A program made the position numbers and the translations under genes. 64,000 nt of DNA, from the NCBI GenBank assembly GCA_005223125.1, contig NJBH01000008.1:81206-145205 (forward strand), read 5' to 3'. The stretch is from Promethearchaeota archaeon Loki_b32. Lineage in GTDB: Archaea; Asgardarchaeota; Lokiarchaeia; Sigyniarchaeales; SOKP01. The notes under the pieces were generated by a model, which was not told the DNA's origin, made no database searches, and saw nothing but the letters and a program-made list of their open reading frames with translations. Shown piece by piece: positions 8,256-15,712 of the stretch. Each line of letters opens with the position of its first letter. Position 1 is the stretch's first letter.

Positions 8256-9674
8256 ATGAAGAAGAAATTAAAGATTAAATTTATATCAGCGATTATTATT
8301 GGAATTATTCTATTACCTACTTGTACATTCTTCATAATCCCAACTGCTCTTGCTCAAGAGAATTCCTTTCAAAACATCTCAGTTCAAGAAGCATATACAA
8401 TGATAAAAAAGGAGGAAAATACTGAAAATCTTGTTATTTTAGATGTTAGAGATACAACCGAATTTAACTTAGGTCATTTATACGATTCTATTCTAATACC
8501 TCTCAATGACCTTGAAGCAAGAATCGGTGAACTTGAAGATTATAAGACTTCTGAGATAATAATTTACTGTAAATCTGGTTATCGAAGTCAACAAGCAAGT
8601 GAAATTTTAGGTGAATATGGTTTTACAAAAGTATATAATATGCTTGGTGGCATTTTAGCATGGATTGATGCTGATTATCCAATTTGGACAACTTCACATC
8701 ATATTACAGTAGATGAAATAACCGATAAAAAATTTGAATTATTAATAGAACCATTTCTTTTACATTATAAAGGTTGTTCAACATGCACTGAGAATCAAGA
8801 ATGTCCTATTGAGAGTGAATCAATAAGTATAACATCTGAAACATTAGAACAAGGAGAAGATCAAATAGTTATTCTCAAAAAATATGAATTTAATGGAACA
8901 GTCTATGAATTTATTCATACTCATACTATTTTATGGAGTTATGATAAATTTACTAGTAATTATAATAAATCTGCTTACTTCATTTCAACAGAAATTACTT
9001 CAGAAAATTTCTATTTGCAATATTATCAATTAGAATACGTAATATACCATAAGAACTATAACTTAACGATTTATACTCACCTTGAACCTTTAAATTCAGA
9101 GATTTATAATAGTTCATTTACATATATAAAATATACTCCTGCTAACGGAAAAGCTATAACTTCAATGGAGTTTGTGCAATTCAATATGTCTGTTATATTA
9201 TCCCAACAATACGACATTTTAGCGGATATCGCGGAAGAAATGGCAGAAATATATAAAAAATCAGAAGATTTAGACCTAATGGAACTATATTATGGTTATA
9301 CCAATATGGGAGAAGGAATTGGATCTCTTTCTGAATTAGTAAAAGAATGGCTTGGAGAATATGATTATCAAATTCTTGAAAGTGATGCAGTGTTATACGA
9401 TTACAGAGTACCCCCCATTAATGGTGGTGACCCTCCACCTCCACCTCCACCTCCACCTCCACCTCCACCTCCGCCTCCACCACCACCACCACTACCATCT
9501 TTGTTAACATGTATTATTTGTATTGCGGGTTGTGAGCTAGCGGTTTTAGCAGGATGCATTATTGCATGCATTATCTATATCCCATTTTGCCCTGTTTGCG
9601 TAGTGGTAGTGGAATTATGGGAATTATTTGACCTAGGTTGTGGTTATGTTTGTGAATATATTGGTGCTTGTTAA
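8256..9674 (+). CDS. Secreted rhodanese protein with poly-proline linker and Cys-rich hydrophobic C-terminus (bacteriocin-like precursor)
   Basis: 472 residues. A signal peptide (about 1-34) ends in PTALAQ. A rhodanese domain follows (about 42-145: VILDVRDTTEFNLGHL, active-site loop CKSGYRS with Cys105, MLGGILAW). A middle region of about 230 residues, with a CSTCTENQEC cluster, is not recognised. Then come 20 consecutive prolines (393-412) encoded by a CCTCCA tandem repeat, and a 58-residue hydrophobic tail with 10 cysteines (TCIICIAGC ... CGYVCEYIGAC). That tail has the flavour of halocin C8-type archaeal peptide antibiotics, which are cut from the C-terminus of a larger precursor. It is flanked by the paralogous membrane genes at 7529 and 9718. 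The rhodanese call is firm. The bacteriocin reading is inference; a membrane anchor or metal-binding tail is the main alternative. Confidence 0.8.
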   Translation: MKKKLKIKFISAIIIGIILLPTCTFFIIPTALAQENSFQNISVQEAYTMIKKEENTENLVILDVRDTTEFNLGHLYDSILIPLNDLEARIGELEDYKTSEIIIYCKSGYRSQQASEILGEYGFTKVYNMLGGILAWIDADYPIWTTSHHITVDEITDKKFELLIEPFLLHYKGCSTCTENQECPIESESISITSETLEQGEDQIVILKKYEFNGTVYEFIHTHTILWSYDKFTSNYNKSAYFISTEITSENFYLQYYQLEYVIYHKNYNLTIYTHLEPLNSEIYNSSFTYIKYTPANGKAITSMEFVQFNMSVILSQQYDILADIAEEMAEIYKKSEDLDLMELYYGYTNMGEGIGSLSELVKEWLGEYDYQILESDAVLYDYRVPPINGGDPPPPPPPPPPPPPPPPPPPPLPSLLTCIICIAGCELAVLAGCIIACIIYIPFCPVCVVVVELWELFDLGCGYVCEYIGAC

Positions 9675-9717
9675 CGGATTGGTATTTGTTCTTAATAAAC
9701 TTTAAGGAGTGGTTATA

Positions 9718-10158
9718 TTGAAGCTGAAAGAAAAAATCAAGAACTTTTGGAATGAGTTTAAAAAGCATTGGTTATGGGTTAATATTGGTGCATATATGAT
9801 GATAACGATGATAAATTGGACAGGATTTTTCCTTGGCTCTATAAAATTTGAGATAGCCCTCTTAATTACACTTATATACCCCTTAATAATTCTTACTATC
9901 TTTTACATAAGAAAATCTAAATTTGAGACAACCATTTATAAGATAGTATGGATTGTATGTGGGGGTATAGCTCTAGGATTTCCAATATGGGGTATAATTT
10001 TTTTCGTCCTTATTGGAGCTCCTTGGGCTCCTTTATATGAAGCACATAATATTTTAAGAGGAAGCATTTCAATCCTGATTCTGGTACCAGCATATGGTGT
10101 GGCAGCGCATTTAATGTACAAATTAGGTAAGAAGCGAGACTATAGACCGTTTTTATGA
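9718..10158 (+). CDS. Small four-helix membrane protein, paralogue 3 of 3
   Basis: About 146 residues. I place the start at TTG 9718 because AAGGAG at 9704-9709 is then correctly spaced; the GTG at 9709 overlaps that site. The protein shares the FWNEFKKHWLWVNIGAYM block, the APWAPLYE motif and the C-terminal HLMYKLGKKRDYRPFL with the genes at 6690 and 7529, but lacks their charged MNEKE leader. It lies 43 bp downstream of the Cys-rich precursor and is likely co-transcribed with it, which makes it the best candidate partner (immunity, processing or export) for that product. Confidence 0.78.
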   Translation: MKLKEKIKNFWNEFKKHWLWVNIGAYMMITMINWTGFFLGSIKFEIALLITLIYPLIILTIFYIRKSKFETTIYKIVWIVCGGIALGFPIWGIIFFVLIGAPWAPLYEAHNILRGSISILILVPAYGVAAHLMYKLGKKRDYRPFL

Positions 10159-10189
10159 TCTTAGAAATTATAAATAAACTTTTTTTTTT
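10119..10189 (+). repeat. 71-bp 3'-end repeat, copy 2 (partner 7960-8030)
   Basis: Same segment as 7960-8030 with one substitution. It includes the stop codon of the third membrane gene and a 10-T run likely to act as an archaeal terminator. Confidence 0.9.
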
Positions 10190-10230
10190 CAAACTCTATC
10201 TGGGCAGTACTTCTATACTCTATCTGGGAA

Positions 10231-10509
10231 ATGGTGAAAAGATGCCTATTATTTTACGAAATTAAAGAAATTAAACACTCTGTTAATCTATCAAATGTAA
10301 TAAATTCGGAAATTGTGCTTCATTTTTTAGCGAAAATCTCTAATACTCTCATATTATATGAAACTAAACAAGAGATAACGCAGTCTAGTGGTTCAAATAG
10401 TCGTGAGGAAGTAATTCAGTCTTTACAAAATATTTTTATTCAAGTGGATCCTTCACTAAAACTTGTTAAAGGAAAGATAAGAGAAATTTTTTTGTCATAT
10501 TCTTCTTAA
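10231..10509 (+). CDS. Hypothetical protein, 92 aa
   Basis: No family recognised. The predicted protein has alternating helices and strands (SEIVLHFLAKISNTLILYET, EEVIQSLQNIFIQVDPSLKL) and ends in GKIREIFLSYSS. Codon use looks like that of its neighbours and it ends 3 bp before the convergent aIF2-gamma stop. No clear ribosome-binding site precedes the start, and the upstream 40 bases contain a small direct repeat (CTCTATCTGGG twice). It could be a fragment of a larger lost gene. Confidence 0.45.
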   Translation: MVKRCLLFYEIKEIKHSVNLSNVINSEIVLHFLAKISNTLILYETKQEITQSSGSNSREEVIQSLQNIFIQVDPSLKLVKGKIREIFLSYSS

Positions 10510-10512
10510 AGA

Positions 10513-12084
10513 TTAATTATTATCAACAGTTTCTCCATATCCAATTAACCGATAACGTCTATTTATTATTCTCGAAATTGCAAAGATAAAATCTTCTGCA
10601 GGACATATTGGAGGATTTAATTTAATGATAACACTGTCTTTTAAAATTTTAGTTACTGTTCCTCCTGTTTTTTCTGTACCAACGACTAATAATAATTTTT
10701 CATTATGCTTAAGCGAATGTACTCTGAGCATCTGCTCGGAGCCAATCACCCTATCTAATAGGTTCACTTTAAATTCAATTTCATGAAGGATTTCAGGTAA
10801 TGTATCTGGTTTTCCGACTAGGTTCCCTATTAAATGATCACCCTTAGTTAAAGCAGGATCTAAGTTAGTTCCTAAACCTATAAGCCCTCCAGGTTTTGCG
10901 TTATCTAGTAGGTTACTCCCTTGACTAATACTAACAACAGTAGATTTTAAAGGAATGTATTCATCTTTCACCCTTAAACCCGGTCGAATTTCTATTTGAT
11001 CTCCAATTTTAATCATTCCTTTTAACACTGAACCACCAATTACCCCACCCTTTAAATCACTTATTTCTTTCCCAGGTCTATTAATATCAAAAGATCGTGC
11101 AATTAAAAATTGAAATTCGCCTTCAGGAAGTTTGGGGGATGGAATAATTTCTTCAAATGCTCTTATAATTAAATCTATATTTGCTCCAAATACAGCGGAA
11201 ATTGGTATTATTGGAGCGTTTTCAGCAATAGTTCCCTTAATAAATTCTTTAATTTGTTGGTAATTTTCTAATGCTTGTTCTCGTGAAACCGCATCAATTT
11301 TATTTTGAATGATGATGATATTTTTTATTCCAGCAATGTGTAATGCTTCTAAATGTTCCCTCGTTTGTGGTTGAGGACATCGCTCATCAGCCGCAATTAA
11401 TAAGCAAGCTCCATCCATTAATGAGGCCCCACTTAACATTGTTGCCATAAGAATTTCATGACCAGGAGCATCAACAAATGAAATATTCCTTCTAAATTCT
11501 AATTGTTCTTTACATTGTGGGCATAAGTAACGGGGTTGTCCTTTTTCCCTTGACTTCTCCGCTAGATAATATGTTATATATTCATCACAATTCGGACAAT
11601 ATAAAATTGTGGCATTAGAATACCCTAATTTTATTGAAATTCCTCTTTCTTGCTCTTCAGAGTGTCTATCTGTCCAATCTCCTGTTAATGTTTTCACTAA
11701 TGTAGTTTTTCCGTGATCCACATGACCTACTAAACCTATATTACATTCAGCTTGTTTTTTTATTAATTCTTTAATATTTGAAGCTTTAGTTTTAGATTTT
11801 GGTTTTGGTTTAGGTTTAGATTTTGGTTCTAGTTCTGGTTTTACTTTAGAAATAACTTTTACTTTAGATTTTGGCTCTTCTTGAGCACCAATTTCTTGAT
11901 ATAATTTCTTTGCATTAGTAATATATTTCTTTGCAGTAGCAGCACCCACACCTTTAATCTTTAACTTTATTAATTCATCAGGATTAACATTAGCTAATTT
12001 TGCAATGCTATCTATCCCTGCAGCTTTCATTTTATCTGCAGTAGCTTTTCCGATGCCAGCAATATCTGTTAAATCATATGACAT
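10513..12084 (-). CDS. eif2g: Translation initiation factor aIF2 gamma with N-terminal helix-hairpin-helix extension
   Basis: 523 residues, against about 410 for the family. Residues about 118-523 are aIF2-gamma: P-loop GHVDHGKTT, switch segment ERGISIKLGY, a zinc knuckle (CPNCDEY...CPQC), DAPGH, NKID, then the two beta-barrel domains. In complex with alpha and beta subunits it delivers initiator tRNA to the ribosome. Residues 1-67 are a helix-hairpin-helix domain (LTDIAGIGKATADKMKAAGI; IKGVGAATAKKYI). Residues about 70-105 form a Lys/Pro-rich linker (PKPKPKSKTK). The HhH addition is unusual and in frame, with no stop or obvious second start between the parts. The linker runs directly into LIKKQAECNIGLVGH, so a frameshift artefact is unlikely. 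An internal start just before the GTPase domain cannot be excluded. Confidence 0.93.
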   Translation of the reverse strand: MSYDLTDIAGIGKATADKMKAAGIDSIAKLANVNPDELIKLKIKGVGAATAKKYITNAKKLYQEIGAQEEPKSKVKVISKVKPELEPKSKPKPKPKSKTKASNIKELIKKQAECNIGLVGHVDHGKTTLVKTLTGDWTDRHSEEQERGISIKLGYSNATILYCPNCDEYITYYLAEKSREKGQPRYLCPQCKEQLEFRRNISFVDAPGHEILMATMLSGASLMDGACLLIAADERCPQPQTREHLEALHIAGIKNIIIIQNKIDAVSREQALENYQQIKEFIKGTIAENAPIIPISAVFGANIDLIIRAFEEIIPSPKLPEGEFQFLIARSFDINRPGKEISDLKGGVIGGSVLKGMIKIGDQIEIRPGLRVKDEYIPLKSTVVSISQGSNLLDNAKPGGLIGLGTNLDPALTKGDHLIGNLVGKPDTLPEILHEIEFKVNLLDRVIGSEQMLRVHSLKHNEKLLLVVGTEKTGGTVTKILKDSVIIKLNPPICPAEDFIFAISRIINRRYRLIGYGETVDNN

Positions 12085-12198
12085 GATAGTTAAATTTTAG
12101 GTGTTATGACAGCTGAATATATTATTCCTAAGAAAAATTAAGAATTGATTTTTTATTAAATTAATCAATATATTTCATATTTTAACCAAAAAAATCCA

Positions 12199-12417
12199 TT
12201 ATGATGTTTCAATTGTCTTGATTCCACCAGGTTTTTTATCACGTTCTTTATAAGAAACTCTCAAAAGGCTATCTACATAAAATGTGGATAGTTTCTTACA
12301 AGATTTACAAACAATATATACTGGAGCAGGGTATTGTCTAGAATCAATATCATCCATCTCAATTCTAAACGTTATTTTCTCATTACAGATTGGGCAAAAA
12401 TTAAATCTCAGAGGCAT
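12199..12417 (-). CDS. Small zinc-ribbon protein, 72 aa
   Basis: Two CxxC pairs (FCPICNEK near residue 8 and VCKSCKKL near residue 37) spaced like a zinc ribbon, with beta-rich sequence between them. The C-terminus is basic and flexible (YKERDKKPGGIKTIETS). No specific family recognised. Ribbons of this size in archaea are often subunits or partners of transcription and translation machinery. It is 114 bp upstream of the aIF2-gamma gene in the same direction, so co-transcription is possible. Confidence 0.65.
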   Translation of the reverse strand: MPLRFNFCPICNEKITFRIEMDDIDSRQYPAPVYIVCKSCKKLSTFYVDSLLRVSYKERDKKPGGIKTIETS

Positions 12418-12524
12418 AATTTAAAAACCTGATAATTTTCTAATATAATGGTTAGATTCTTATTTTTAAATTATTATTTCTAATAATAAATATAGAATTA
12501 ATAATTTGTAACTATTGATAATAT

Positions 12525-14687
12525 ATGGTTAGGTTTTCTACTAAAAAATTTATCTACTTTTCAATCATCATTTTAACTCTCATTCCACTTGTCAGTTCAA
12601 GTCTAAGTTTTAGCTTCTCGAATTTAGAAAAGAATAATGTTTCGGAGGAAATTAGAGTTTCAAATGGAAACTTAGATTTGGATTTATCATTTCTACCAGA
12701 TATTGATTATTCTTCGTTAAATAATCTCTGGTATAACCATAAAATCGAAATGTTGATAATAACTCCAGATGGTTCTGCATTTGTCAACGCAATTCAACCA
12801 TTAGCAGATTGGAAAAATGAGAAAGGGGTAAAAACAGTCATATTAAGCAATTACTCTTCATATGAAGGTGTGGATGATGCTGATAAAATTCGTAATATGA
12901 TTAAATCGTATTATGAAAAAGAAAATGTTAGATGGGTCCTTTTAGCAGGTGATGCTGGAAACGGAAAGAATGAGCTCCCGATTAGATATGTTTATAATCC
13001 CGATGTTAGAAGCGTGGACCCACCTGAAAGTGAATCCATAGGAGATAATTATTTTAAACCTACGGATTTTTATTATGCGGATCTTACAGGTACTTGGGAT
13101 AGCGATGAAGATGAAGTATGGGGAGAGGCACCAGAGTATAATGATTTTGGTTTAGATGAGATTTCATGGATCCCTGAGGTTTATGTTGGAAGATTACCCG
13201 CAGGTAATTCCGTTGAACTTGAGACTATGGTAAACAAAACATTAAAATATGAAACTGATCCAGACGTAGATGATTGGATGAATAATATGCTCCTCGCTGG
13301 AGGTATTTCTGATACATTTTTTCAAGAGCCTCCAGATGGAGAAGATGAATCAAAACTAACTACATATATTTGGCAGAATTATGTTTTGTCAGAGATGAAC
13401 TTTACCCATTTATGGAGATCGACATATTATATACCTCCTGATCCTAAAGAACCATTAAATTCAACAAGTTTCATAGATCAATTTAATTTAGGTTATTCAA
13501 CGGTAATTTTTGCGGGTCATGGAGAATATTCTAGATATTTAGATCAATCTGGTACAATATATACCAATAATGATGCTCAAAATGCATTAAATACTAATAA
13601 ACCTTCATTAGTCTATGGAGATGCATGTACTACATCTAGCTATGATTATAACAATAATAGTATTGGAGAATATTTAATCAAAAAAAAAGATGCTGGAGCA
13701 ATTGGATATATCGGAGGTTTAAGAGTAACATGGTACCACGTGAATGATGACAACCTAGAGAAATTGAATCGTGGAAACGCGAAGCTTTTTTGGAAAGAAT
13801 TTTTTGAAGGAAAAAAGTTTCAACAAGGAAGAGCTCTATATGATTCTAAAGTTGCATATATAAATAGTGACTATTATAAAGGAGGAGAAGGAGCAACATA
13901 TAAGGAATGGGAACGTAAAAATCTATTAACATACTGTCTTTTGGGTGATCCAGAACTTGATATTTATACCAATAAACCAAAATTGGCATTAAATCCTTTT
14001 ACTGAAAATATTTATGAAGGCCAATTAGTTTCTACATCGATAAAGGATATCAATGGTAAAAACATTCCTTACGCAAGAGTTCACTTAAAATCATCTGATG
14101 GTAAATATTATACAGCATATGCAGATGAACGTGGTTTAGTGAGATTCCGTCTTCCTGCTCAAGCAACTGAATTTTATAATGTAACTATTACAGGACATAA
14201 TTTAGTTCCAACACATTTCAATTTTACTACAATTCCAGATAATTACGACCCTCAATTACTCAGATTAGACGTAATTCCTGAGAAACCTTCATCATCTAAC
14301 AAAATAAATTTTAGTATTGAAACTTATGATAATATGTCTGGAATAGAAAGTGTATATTTAGTATTATCAAAAGACAACTTTACTACTTACTCATATTATG
14401 AATCAACAAATAGCTATGAAGAAAATAATGATGTATTTACAATCACTACTGACAGATTAACTTCGGGTGAATATTCCTATTGTATTGTTTCAAGAGACTA
14501 TGCAAACAATACAAATGTGTTTTATAATTCAGGATTCACTTTTTCTCTATTAAAACCTATGATAGATTATATATTTATTTCATTTAGTGTTATGATTGTT
14601 GCAATCATAGGAATCTCTGTTTTCAGTCTCTTCAAAGGTTTACAAAGATATTCTCGTGTTGTCAAAGAGATTGAAAAATTAACGTAA
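12525..14687 (+). CDS. Gingipain-like cysteine protease (peptidase C25), membrane-anchored
   Basis: 720 residues. An N-terminal hydrophobic signal (about 9-30) is followed by the C25 fold: LIITPDGSAFVNAIQPLADW (about 77-96), WVLLAGDAG, PEVYVGRLPAG, then the catalytic dyad His332 in FAGHGEYSRY and Cys368 in YGDACTTSSYD. After the protease come an Ig-like domain (about 480-560), a second beta domain opening with IDVIPEKPSSSNKI-type sequence, and a C-terminal membrane helix (about 682-705) with a basic inner tail. Gingipain-like proteases cut after Arg or Lys outside the cell. Topology here puts the protease outside. Substrate unknown. Confidence 0.85.
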   Translation: MVRFSTKKFIYFSIIILTLIPLVSSSLSFSFSNLEKNNVSEEIRVSNGNLDLDLSFLPDIDYSSLNNLWYNHKIEMLIITPDGSAFVNAIQPLADWKNEKGVKTVILSNYSSYEGVDDADKIRNMIKSYYEKENVRWVLLAGDAGNGKNELPIRYVYNPDVRSVDPPESESIGDNYFKPTDFYYADLTGTWDSDEDEVWGEAPEYNDFGLDEISWIPEVYVGRLPAGNSVELETMVNKTLKYETDPDVDDWMNNMLLAGGISDTFFQEPPDGEDESKLTTYIWQNYVLSEMNFTHLWRSTYYIPPDPKEPLNSTSFIDQFNLGYSTVIFAGHGEYSRYLDQSGTIYTNNDAQNALNTNKPSLVYGDACTTSSYDYNNNSIGEYLIKKKDAGAIGYIGGLRVTWYHVNDDNLEKLNRGNAKLFWKEFFEGKKFQQGRALYDSKVAYINSDYYKGGEGATYKEWERKNLLTYCLLGDPELDIYTNKPKLALNPFTENIYEGQLVSTSIKDINGKNIPYARVHLKSSDGKYYTAYADERGLVRFRLPAQATEFYNVTITGHNLVPTHFNFTTIPDNYDPQLLRLDVIPEKPSSSNKINFSIETYDNMSGIESVYLVLSKDNFTTYSYYESTNSYEENNDVFTITTDRLTSGEYSYCIVSRDYANNTNVFYNSGFTFSLLKPMIDYIFISFSVMIVAIIGISVFSLFKGLQRYSRVVKEIEKLT

Positions 14688-14699
14688 ATAATAGGATTC

Positions 14700-15257
14700 T
14701 CAACTTTTGTTAATTTTATCATGTTTCAAATCTAGTAGATATAAGATTGAACTTATGGTCCCAAATATACCTTGAATAATCAAAGCTAAAGCAATTAAAA
14801 ATATTGCTAAGAAATCTTTGAATACAAACAAAAAAACAATGATAAAGATTCCTACTATTGTAAATTTTAATACTGACGATAATTCGCTAAACACAATTTT
14901 CCATTTTTTCGATTTTTCCAATCTTGATTTAATTTCTTTCTGATAACTTTCTTCTCCCACTTCCTTAATATACCAACTTCCTTCTATATTATTAGCAAAT
15001 AAAAAGATACTCCACCATAATATGAAAAAGCTAAAGTAAAAATCCAGTGAACCTAATATAACAATTGGTATCTGCATTAGAATCATTCCACGCCACCCTA
15101 TCTTACGAGCCAATTTGTTAGTCTCAAGTTTTAATTCTTTAGTAACATATCTCGTACTTAATATGTCAAGCAATCTACCAATAATCGTTATAAAAGCATT
15201 TATTATAAATTGATACCATTCTACATTTTGGAGTATTAATTGAAATATCAATACCAT
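14700..15257 (-). CDS. Polytopic membrane protein, 185 aa
   Basis: Unrecognised family. About four hydrophobic segments are visible: WYQFIINAFITIIGRL, MILMQIPIVILGSLDFYFSFFILWWSIFLF, FTIVGIFIIVFLFVFKDFLAIFLIALALIIQG, and TISSILYLL. A charged loop (GEESYQKEIKSRLEKSKKWK) lies between the second and third. The ATRLLDILSTRY-like helix near the N-terminus (RLLDILSTRYVTKEL) is a possible conserved motif. It converges with the C25 protease gene and its 5' end faces the 5S rRNA region. Confidence 0.6.
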   Translation of the reverse strand: MVLIFQLILQNVEWYQFIINAFITIIGRLLDILSTRYVTKELKLETNKLARKIGWRGMILMQIPIVILGSLDFYFSFFILWWSIFLFANNIEGSWYIKEVGEESYQKEIKSRLEKSKKWKIVFSELSSVLKFTIVGIFIIVFLFVFKDFLAIFLIALALIIQGIFGTISSILYLLDLKHDKINKS

Positions 15258-15365
15258 CTACACCCCCTTGTTTATTCCTTTTAAATTTAACGTTTAAAAG
15301 CAAAAATTTTAATTATTAGCGTTTATTATTCCTATTTACTTGTAACCATATAAGTAGGTATTTTC

Positions 15366-15373
15366 TTATAAAA
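15366..15373 (+). promoter_or_regulatory. Candidate TATA box for the permuted 5S rRNA
   Basis: CTTATAAAAT, with an identical second CTTATAAAAT about 28 bp downstream at 15393-15402. A start about 25 bp after the first box would include the long flanking stem at 15411-15425; a start from the second would begin inside it. No other promoter is needed for the unit that ends at the terminator at 15631-15652. Confidence 0.4.
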
Positions 15374-15410
15374 TAACCGATACTTATAAAATGGTTATAT
15401 AATGGTGCTA

Positions 15411-15620
15411 ATAACCATATAAATTAAAAGCAACTCGCTTAGTGCCGGAAGTTAAACTTGTATGCGTTGTAGATAGTACTGTAGTTGCGATCTATGGGAA
15501 ACTACAAACTGTAAATTTGTTTACGGTCATGGTTTACGAGGAAAATACCCGGTCCCATCCGAAAAACCAGCTAATTTCGAGATGGTTCGGGAACCCGGAA
15601 ATGCTATTTTATGTGGTTAT
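15411..15620 (+). other. Bulge-helix-bulge-like processing stem enclosing the permuted 5S rRNA
   Basis: 15411-15425 (ATAACCATATAAATT) pairs with 15606-15620 (ATTTTATGTGGTTAT) over 15 positions with one G-U and one U-U. Next comes a 3-nt bulge AAA (15426-15428), a 4-bp helix AGCA/TGCT (15429-15432 with 15602-15605) and a 3-nt bulge AAA (15599-15601). This 3-4-3 geometry is that of archaeal splicing-endonuclease sites, which in archaea circularise pre-16S and pre-23S rRNA. The inner helix expected in a perfect motif is weak. A second pairing, CTCG and TTAG (15434-15442) with CTAA and CGAG (15571-15582), could extend the stem differently. Confidence 0.5.
15443..15563 (+). rRNA. rrf: Circularly permuted 5S rRNA (3' half encoded before 5' half)
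   Basis: Reading along the plus strand, the 3' half of an archaeal 5S comes first: CCGGAAGTTAAAC (CCGG 15445-15448), helix II strand CTTGTA 15457-15462, loop A GCG, the helix IV/V arm (TTGTAG 15467-15472 with CTACAA 15502-15507; ATAG 15473-15476 with CTAT 15492-15495) including GTACTG, and helix I strand ACTGTAAA 15508-15515. A 4-nt linker TTTG follows, then the 5' half: helix I TTTACGGT 15520-15527, helix II TACGAG 15535-15540, CCGG 15549-15552 and loop C CCCATCCGAA 15554-15563. All expected helices form: I (8 bp, one G-U), II (6 bp), III (CCGG with CCGG), IV/V. The span 15445-15563 is 119 nt, a normal 5S length. The order cannot be restored by any downstream copy, since the sequence after 15563 lacks a helix II partner. 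The mature ends would lie in loop C unless the RNA is circularised and opened in the TTTG loop. Confidence 0.85.
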
Positions 15621-15630
15621 AGTGTTTTCC

Positions 15631-15652
15631 ATTTTTAGATTCCTCTAAAAAT
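15631..15652 (+). terminator. Hairpin terminator after the 5S rRNA
   Basis: ATTTTTAGA (15631-15639), loop TTCC, TCTAAAAAT (15644-15652): a perfect 9-bp stem followed by AAGTTTTTAT. It closes the 5S unit about 11 bp after the flanking stem. Confidence 0.6.
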
Positions 15653-15712
15653 AAGTTTTTATATTATTAATTATATGCTTAATTAATACGGAATAACTCT
15701 TGTAGTGATACC

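Noticed and set aside
9432..9491. CRISPR-like or tRNA-like reading of the CCTCCA repeat
   Set aside because: No spacers; it is an in-frame coding microsatellite.
15442..15648. 68-residue ORF over the 5S region
   Set aside because: Its codons coincide with the conserved 5S helices and loops; the composition is that of structured RNA, and the C-terminus lies in the terminator.
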